Below, piece by piece: positions 57,601-64,000 of a DNA stretch of 64,000 nt. Where the stretch lies: the NCBI GenBank assembly GCA_037043015.1, contig CM073324.1:12793013-12857012 (forward strand), written 5' to 3'. This DNA comes from Bryum argenteum. Its lineage: Eukaryota > Streptophyta > Bryopsida > Bryales > Bryaceae. The notes beneath the pieces are model-generated. The model had not been told where the DNA came from. It did no database searches and saw only the letters and a list, made by a program, of their open reading frames with translations. Each line of letters starts with the position of its first letter. Position 1 is the first letter of the stretch. A program made the translations under genes and the position numbers.

Positions 57601-57760
57601 TAGGAAAAGAAATTTATTGACATTTCATATGTTCCAAGCTCTTTACATGAGGCTAACATTAGGACTAGGCCGTTGGTGATCCACATACTCTACAAGCTTC
57701 GTAGTGCACTCAACCTTTGCCAGAAGTTTCAGATACAAGTGGCAAAATTAGAGCACTACT
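54690..57760. mobile_element. Ty1/copia retrotransposon, internally inverted and decayed
   Basis: The left part (54690 to about 56060) reads on the minus strand. It has the integrase zinc-finger region with HINYWTIQDMANALSVQGLE and LCEGCQLWKFSKS, then integrase core and a GYFVGYSDTSKAYRYW block. The right part (about 56120-57760) reads on plus with reverse transcriptase start NKWVFEVKVKADGSIEKFKA then GLDYNETFAP, a middle DDGDTYVGLHI, and RNase H with EVVWTRKLLKVFGC and KFHKRLKHIDV. Many stops and shifts are present. Opposite polarity of the two halves implies an inversion or joining of two copies near 56060-56120. No long terminal repeats were recognised. Confidence 0.75.
55090..55215. repeat. 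~66-bp tandem duplication inside copia integrase region
   Basis: TGGAAATAGG followed by an AATATGCTTTACTAGTATCG-like stretch and ACCCAACAAAA occurs twice in a row, duplicating the segment encoding FVGYxDTSKAYxxxxPIS on the minus strand. Confidence 0.75.
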
Positions 57761-59115
57761 GTTTTTGCGATGTAGATTTTTACCTTTTAGTTTTTTTTCC
57801 AATCAAGTTTGTTATGGGAACGAGTGGGAGATAAAGGATAGCGTTCTTACTAGACTATAAATGATGCCAATAATTAGGTCTACTTAGCTTCTAGCACAAT
57901 GACTGAACGTCTTTAAATTTTTTCAACTTTTGAGGTTGATGGAGTTTTTAATAAAATGACATGAAGAGTTTAAAGTGAACATTATAGCCAAGGGTGTCCA
58001 AAATTGATGATGCCACTTGATTTGTACTTCTAATTACCTTGCCCATGCACAAGAACTCCTCACTTTGATAACTTCATTGTAAAGTTCCATACAGAAATTA
58101 GAGTAACTATTACTATTTTGATCATAGACGCCCGTGTATAACTCACATGCAGTTTTGCATTAGAACTGGAGCCATTGTTGAGCATGTTACGTTATGGTAG
58201 GTAGCTCAAAACCCACATTGCACCCCAAACCGCTCATAGGCGAGTTCAAGCTAAGATGTACATTGTAACTTCTAGTTGTAAATCTCAATGTACTCACAGT
58301 GTACATTTTAGGTTGAGTGGTTTTAGGTGCACCCACAAGTTTCACTTCCAAAATTCATAACTATTTCAATTTAAATTCAAAATTTATGATTCCACTTGGT
58401 CCAATCACTTACGTACTTTGCCCATGTACTAAAATTGATTCACTTGGTCCAATCACTTACGTACTTTGCCCATGTACTAAAATTGATTCACTTGGTCACT
58501 TGCCAATGAGATAGACGTGAAGAAAACTTGAATGGAAGAGGGCTAATCACAATAAAAACATGGCGAGTGATTCATGGAAAGAACATACGGAAAAAACTGC
58601 TGTCAACATGAAAGCATTCACGGGTGGACTTTTCTGTAATAGCAACTATGACATGATATGTGTTAACGATTCATGTTGGTGATATGGAAACAAGCAGCTC
58701 CACCTTCCAGTCACTGATAACTCGGTAGTTTCCAATCTTGCCCCGGAAACCTCCAGTCTACAACAGCTTTCTCAGATAGAAAGTGCTTCACTCTAGCCGC
58801 CAGAATGAAAGTGTCTTTGCTGCGCTTCATGAATCCAACGTTTTGTTTCTTTTGTCCTGGCAACGTTCAATCTGTGACCTGAATGTAAGCAGTCACTGGG
58901 TTGGCGCCTTGCTCATTACGTACATCATAACATGGCCTCATGCCGCCACTGCTTCACCCAAAAGTCGTTTGCAAATTCCTCCACACATGCGACGTCACTT
59001 CTCAGTTGAAAAAATAATGAATTAAGATGTTGCAGAGCAGAGCAGACGCACCTGCTTTCCATTAGAAGCTTGAATGAGTAAAGTAACCTGGACTGACTTC
59101 CACAATTGATCCAAG
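57761..59115. other. Gene-free stretch upstream of mannanase
   Basis: No gene recognised. It contains a 48-bp tandem duplication at 58394-58496, and the 5' flank of the mannanase gene lies at its right end. Confidence 0.5.
58394..58496. repeat. 48-bp tandem duplication
   Basis: CACTTGGTCCAATCACTTAC starts two back-to-back, apparently identical copies, followed by a third partial CACTTGGTC. Confidence 0.93.
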
Positions 59116-61130
59116 ATGGGAGGGAAGTGGTTGGTTTCGGTTGTAATTCTTTTGACAATGCCAGAGTGGCTGGGTGCAATACGTCCGAGGTATGAGCAAA
59201 GAGTGGCTCACAGGCATATGACAAGGAGCTCCAGCGAAGATGAGTTCGTGACGACAAGCGGGCATCAGTTCTGGCTGGGAGGGAAGGCGCTGTACGTGAA
59301 CGGCGCCAACATCTACTGGTTGATGAGCATGGCGAGCAGAAATGAAGAATCATCCAGGGCTTCGGTGACGGAGGTGCTCACGGAAGCAGCGAGCGTGGGG
59401 GTGACGGTGGTGCGCACCTGGGCTTTCGCTGATGGAACTGATTACCTTCCTCTGCAACTCACGCCTGGCGTGTTTGATGAAACCGTCTTTCAGGTATTCT
59501 GCAATGTATCCTCCACTGCCAACAAAGCAGACCTGGTAGCAACCCATCTCTTTTTAAGCTTCAACTATCAAGGAAACTTGGCTGAATATATGAAGATAAG
59601 GATTCCTGCAACCTCGAAATCGTTCTAACACATTTAGTTAGTGAACGCAAAGATCGCTGCATAACTCTGTTGATTATCCAAAAAGAAAGTCCAAATCCAA
59701 GCTTCACGACGAGATGCATCTGAAAGACTGTTGGGACAGGGATTGGATTTCGTTGTCTCGGAGGCGAAGAAGAAGGGCGTTCGATTGATTCTCAGCTTTG
59801 TCAACAACTACAGTGACTATGGGGGCAAGCCTCAGTATGTTGCATGGGCAAAGCAATATGCAGGAGCGGATCTCGCATCCGAAGATGACTTTTTCTCGGA
59901 TGCAACCATACGTGGCTGGTTCAAGGAGTATATCGAGGTGCAATTGCGTGCCAACAACTTTTGATTGTACGATAGAAATAGTCGTCAAAACTGATTCCTG
60001 GAAATATTTGAGCAGACAGTGGTGACGAGAGTAAACACGATCACGGAGGTGGCTTACCGTGATGAGCCAGCTATTTTTGCATGGGAGCTAATGAACGAGC
60101 CTCGCTGCAGCAGCGACACCACTGGAGATACCTTTCAGGCATGTCACTCTTCCTGTAGCTCAAAATCTGCAAATAAATTTAATATCAAAGTAGGTACTAA
60201 AGAACGGCATTCTCGCAATTCCAGAGAGCGTGAATTTCTTTGTGCACAATTTAAACCCTTCTTGATTTCAATCTTACAATCATTGCTAAGGCAACCCTCT
60301 TACGAAACTCGATCAACCCTCGTCATTTCATCATCAGTGCCTCCCTCAATGAACTGTAAACACAGAATGTTAAAGCACCGCAATCTTGCGCACCTTGTAG
60401 CAGGCCTGGGCAGAGGAAATGGCTGCATACGTGAAGAGTTTGGATACTAACCACTTGCTGGAGACTGGGCTAGAAGGCTTCTACAGCTCTGCTGTATTTC
60501 CAGAGTCGCTTGATCAAGAGGATTCGAATCCAGGAAGCTTCTTCACACAATATGGAGTCGACTTCATCCGTAACCATCGAATTCCTGAGATAGACTTCGC
60601 CAGTGTTCACTCCTACCCTGACAACTGGTACGATACTATGCTCCGTCATTCATCTCGGATTCAATGTTCTACCACCAAAACCCATAAGACTTGATAGAGA
60701 GTGCCAATAGTTTGAAACTACGAGTGTCAAAATGTGAAGAAGAGTGAGATGACGAAAAAGGTTGGGGTGTAGGATACCTTCTATGAAGGAGGACGAGAAG
60801 CGAGACTTCATGGGCACATGGATACGGACCCACATCGACGATGGTGAATTTAAGTTGAAGAAGCCCGTGCTGTTCGCTGAGTTCGGCAAATCTAGCAGGA
60901 CGGAAGGCTACAACAAGACCGTGCGAGAGTCCGCCATGAGATCCATGTTTGATGCCATCTACGATTCCGCCATTGACGGAGGCGCTGCCGCTGGCGCACT
61001 TGTCTGGCAGCTGCTCACCAACACCACGTCTGCTTCCCTTGCAGACGGATTCGAAATCTTGCTCCCCTCAGATACCGACATCGCCTCTCTCATGAAATTG
61101 CAAGCCTCCCGCTTATCCTCCCTCCGGTAA
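59116..61130 (+). CDS. Mannan endo-1,4-beta-mannosidase (GH5)
   Basis: Five exons in phase give 426 residues: 59116-59493, 59740-59937, 60016-60138, 60404-60627 and 60773-61130. The start [20 protein letters not shown] is a signal peptide, so the enzyme is secreted to the wall. The GH5 barrel shows [30 protein letters not shown], then [11 protein letters not shown] with the acid/base Glu220, VHSYPDNW, and LFAEFGKSS with nucleophile Glu344. It cuts beta-1,4-mannan in cell walls. The intron after exon 3 begins GC instead of GT (CAG|gcatgt) and ends normally, a known minor class. Length and residues agree with active plant mannanases. Confidence 0.93.
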
Positions 61131-61422
61131 ACCCCCGAACCAATGTTCCACACCTGAAAGGTCAGCTCACTACGAGAATTCGCCCCAGCCATTCAAACGA
61201 TGATGTCAAGCTGCTAGAAGCACGTAGCACGAAGTTAGACATTTGCTTTGAGCAGCACTGCAGGAAATAGTTCCTGGTTCCTTAAACCCATGGATAAAAT
61301 CAGCACATACACTGATTGGGCCAGAGCCATCAGGCTGGTGACTTGCCTGAGACCTGAGACGAAAAAATGGAGCGAAGACAGCTTTTCCTAGTAATTTTGG
61401 TGTACTGTACAAATGTGGGTGA
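61131..61422. other. Convergent intergenic region
   Basis: A 292-bp stretch between the 3' ends of the mannanase (+) and aspartic protease (-) genes. No coding seen; both 3'UTRs probably lie here. Confidence 0.6.
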
Positions 61423-64000
61423 CTACAATTGTTGGTCACCAATCAATGTTTCCTCTTCGTTTGTTTCTACCTCCCCCAAGTTGTTGTATTTGACTTGGTC
61501 TCTGTTTCTGTATTTCGCGAAATACCAATATGCTAAACTTGCAATAACTGCAAGGACTATCACCACGCCTACTAATGCTGCAACTATTACACCCACCTTG
61601 ACCTTGTCGGAATGGATCCAAGCCCTGTGACAATACAACATATGACACTTAGAAGCATATCGATAGGAGAGAGTGGATTTCGGCGTTTGCCCAGACATAT
61701 AAGTGTGACTATCGAATACACCAGCAATTAATCGTCTCACCATTTTGAGGGAGGAAGACCTTTCCAGCTTCTCAGGTGATACGCCCCAAAAATTTCTGGC
61801 AGTTGGACATTATGCTCTTCGAACTTCGATGCCAATGCCTGCCAACGTGACCATTTAGAGAGAAGTACCAACATTCATTTAATCGACTGAAAGCAGAGTG
61901 TGATCGAAGCAAAACTAATTTGCAAGGTAAGACAAGAAACCTTCGCAGAGGAAGATGAAAATTGATTCGAAGATGGTGCAGATACGATACATCGCACAAT
62001 TACATGCCCCTCTACCTCTTTGTTCTCCGCAACACTTATCTGCAGAAATATTGGGACCATATGTGAATACAGAACTCACCTGAAGAATCTCTAGAAACAC
62101 ACAATGAGCAGGTACCAGATGACGGAGATAATACCTGGGCCCTGGTAAAAATAACAGAATTCACTCCTACGCAAAAAGATATTATGAATCAAGTTGTCAA
62201 GAAGAGCCTGTGAAAAAAGATTCGAATCTAACCTGTGCCGGTAAAACAGCAAGCGCAGAAGCTATGCTCGATATAAATAAGGGGGCCTGACTTGAAAAGG
62301 TGGTAACATTAGCATCCAGTTCAATTAACAGTTCGATGCTCCCAAAATTTTGTTCACCTGTAAAGCGGAAAGTAACAAACTTTTCATGAACTCATGAACT
62401 TAAAAAGACCATCCCCATCAAGACTATGCAATCAAATAGCATGAGAACGGTTGGAGTAACTCCTCTTATGAACATTACGGCTGAAAGTGAATTCAATTGT
62501 ACTTCATTCTAAATTCACGAGGATGTGCAGCCGCCTCAATCTGTAGATGCATACCCTCTGGAACAGGTGCCGGTGATGGGGCTGTAGGTGATTCTACTGG
62601 AGATGCTTGTTCATTAACCGGGGGTGCAGCTGGTGGCGGACTAATTGGGGCTTCAGCAGGTAAAATGCTCCACAAGTCTGTGCAATTTGTCTTGAAGAAA
62701 CCAATTTGTTGATTGAACCTGTCGTACGTAACCAGCATATTCCGCACAACAATCCCTGCACAATCCCAAGTATCGCCCTTCGTTAGTGCAAGATTGAGTA
62801 CATGACATAAATCTGGCGTATGTTCACGAGTCTTCCAGCATTCGATACTGCTTCTGACTAATTGGAGAGCACAAATCGATAAAGTCGGGCATGATTGTTT
62901 GGCAATAATTGATCATGTATATAAAAAGTGATCGAATCTACCTCCAAGAAGTGTGGTCGCGTCAACGTTCTTGAAGAATCCCAAACAGTACGCCCCTGGT
63001 ACTTTCGAATGCTGTAGTAAAGAAGTCATCAGAAAGCACCCACAAATGAACCGCTATTGTGAAGTTTGTAGATGTCTTGTAAGTCTGGACATTTCAGGTG
63101 CAAGGACGAAAGCTGTAATGGACATCAAAGTAAATATTCGTATTGAATGGCGCACCTTGAATAGATAATTTTCTGGCGCCAGAAACACCTTCTTGTTACC
63201 TGCGAATACGAAGCTGACCGGCGGGAAATACTTGCTCAACTCCTTTGTGTCACTGTTGCGGAACATTCAAACTATTACTAAAAATTCTAAAACATACAGG
63301 AGTATATATACATGAAAGCAGATCAGTAGCAATCCACATCAAGCACTACCAATACCCAAAGATATAACCCGACTACAAGCAGATCATACCAATTCCAATA
63401 CATACGAGAAGCTAAAGAGGTAGAGTCAAACTCACGTTCCTGCTCCTGCGTAACAAATATCAGGATAATCCGGGTCTGGACCGTTCACAGCTTGCAACGA
63501 TCCCAGCTGCTGAATAATCTGCACTCTCAACCACCAATTGAAATGCTACAATCAGAAGTGTAGAATTGAAGGCTTTTCCTCTATTGATAAACAACCACGA
63601 GGAGAACAAACAGGGTATCAAAAAGCCAAAATGTTGCTTACAGCATCTTTGAAAGGTTCAAAAGCTCCATCTGGAAGGTAGGCATACGTCGTGCCACTGT
63701 CTATAATCGTGCCATACTTCCCATTAAAAACTGCACTGTCCAGCTTCAAGCTGACTCCTTGCACCTGAATTTCGGATAAATCGAGGTTGTAGTAGTTGCT
63801 GCATCCGTAAATGTTTGTCAGCAACAATCATGCACTTCACTACAGATAAGTCATAGCATGACTTTCTTAAATTCTAAAGGAAAACACATCCTTTTGGAAA
63901 GCTGTGATACTTAAGAGTTAAAGAGGAGACCTGCGCAATGGATCTGATTTGGCGAACACCATGCCTGGAGGTGGGGGAATGGCGCCCAAGACCATAGAAC
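61423..64000 (-). CDS. A1-family aspartic protease with C-terminal membrane anchor (5' part outside window)
   Basis: Exons placed with consistent phase: 63931-64000 (runs off the edge), 63642-63798, 63436-63518, 63156-63252, 62942-63011, 62555-62755 and 62233-62357, with the last at 61423-61625. One or more exons in 61750-62150 are not resolved, including a likely one with LPEIFGAYHL. Visible parts: PPPPGMVFAKSDPLR, the second catalytic motif TIIDSGTTYAYLPDGAF, KYFPPVSFVFAGNKKVFLAP, ENYLFK, GAYCLGFFKN and NMLVTYDRFNQQIGFFKTNC. A Pro/Ala-rich linker follows, then membrane helix VGVIVAALVGVVIVLAVIAS and a cytosolic tail. It would be a pepsin-like protease at the plasma membrane or endomembranes. 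The first catalytic Asp lies outside. Confidence 0.85.

Overview
The window reads as nuclear DNA of a land plant, most likely a bryophyte and probably a moss. It carries plant-specific nuclear genes (thylakoid TatB/HCF106, plant-type lipoxygenase, LRR receptor kinase, LHT amino-acid carrier remnants, GH5 mannanase), short introns with ordinary GT-AG borders, and much decayed transposon sequence. The moss assignment is inference; no species is claimed. Exon borders below were set by hand from splice sites, reading phase and protein-family continuity.

Layout. 1-2.8 kb: a low-complexity ORF and a frameshifted repeat-associated ORF. 2.8-6.9 kb: a LINE-type retrotransposon that is strikingly poor in G on the + strand. 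It has ~250-bp monomers upstream, a 2A-like motif, AP-endonuclease motifs and half of a reverse transcriptase, and ends in a (TA)n tract. 7.9-8.5 kb: a broken AP2/ERF-like gene. 9.0-13.0 kb: HCF106 (-) and ATG101 (+) in divergent arrangement. 14.4-17.8 kb: a complete lipoxygenase with one apparent 2-nt frameshift. 18.5-19.4 kb: a Bet v 1-like gene with an in-frame stop. 21.6-23.4 kb: archaeal-type cofactor-independent phosphoglycerate mutase. 25.7-29.8 kb: an LRR receptor pseudokinase.

31.7-38.7 kb is a transposon block. The first part is a Pack-type candidate carrying the 3' part of an LHT transporter and the last exon of a CHR19/ETL1-type SNF2 gene between inverted GCAGTACTGC-rich arms. The second is a 4.7-kb Mutator-like element with long inverted repeats, a candidate 9-bp target duplication and a broken transposase. 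42.6-45.8 kb: an 11-exon HAD-like plastid protein. 46.8-50.6 kb: fold-back elements and a Crypton-like tyrosine recombinase remnant. 51.4-52.2 kb: an intronless alpha/beta hydrolase. 53.2-57.8 kb: a 323-bp Mutator-like MITE and an internally inverted copia element. 59.1-61.1 kb: endo-beta-mannanase. 61.4-64.0 kb: the 3' part of a membrane-anchored A1 aspartic protease that runs off the right edge.

The host genes form no operon or cluster; they look like independent genes for plastid protein import, autophagy, oxylipin synthesis, glycolysis, signalling and wall remodelling, separated by repeats. The best candidates for novelty are the 2A-like motif and monomers in the LINE, the Pack-type capture, and the Crypton-like recombinase.
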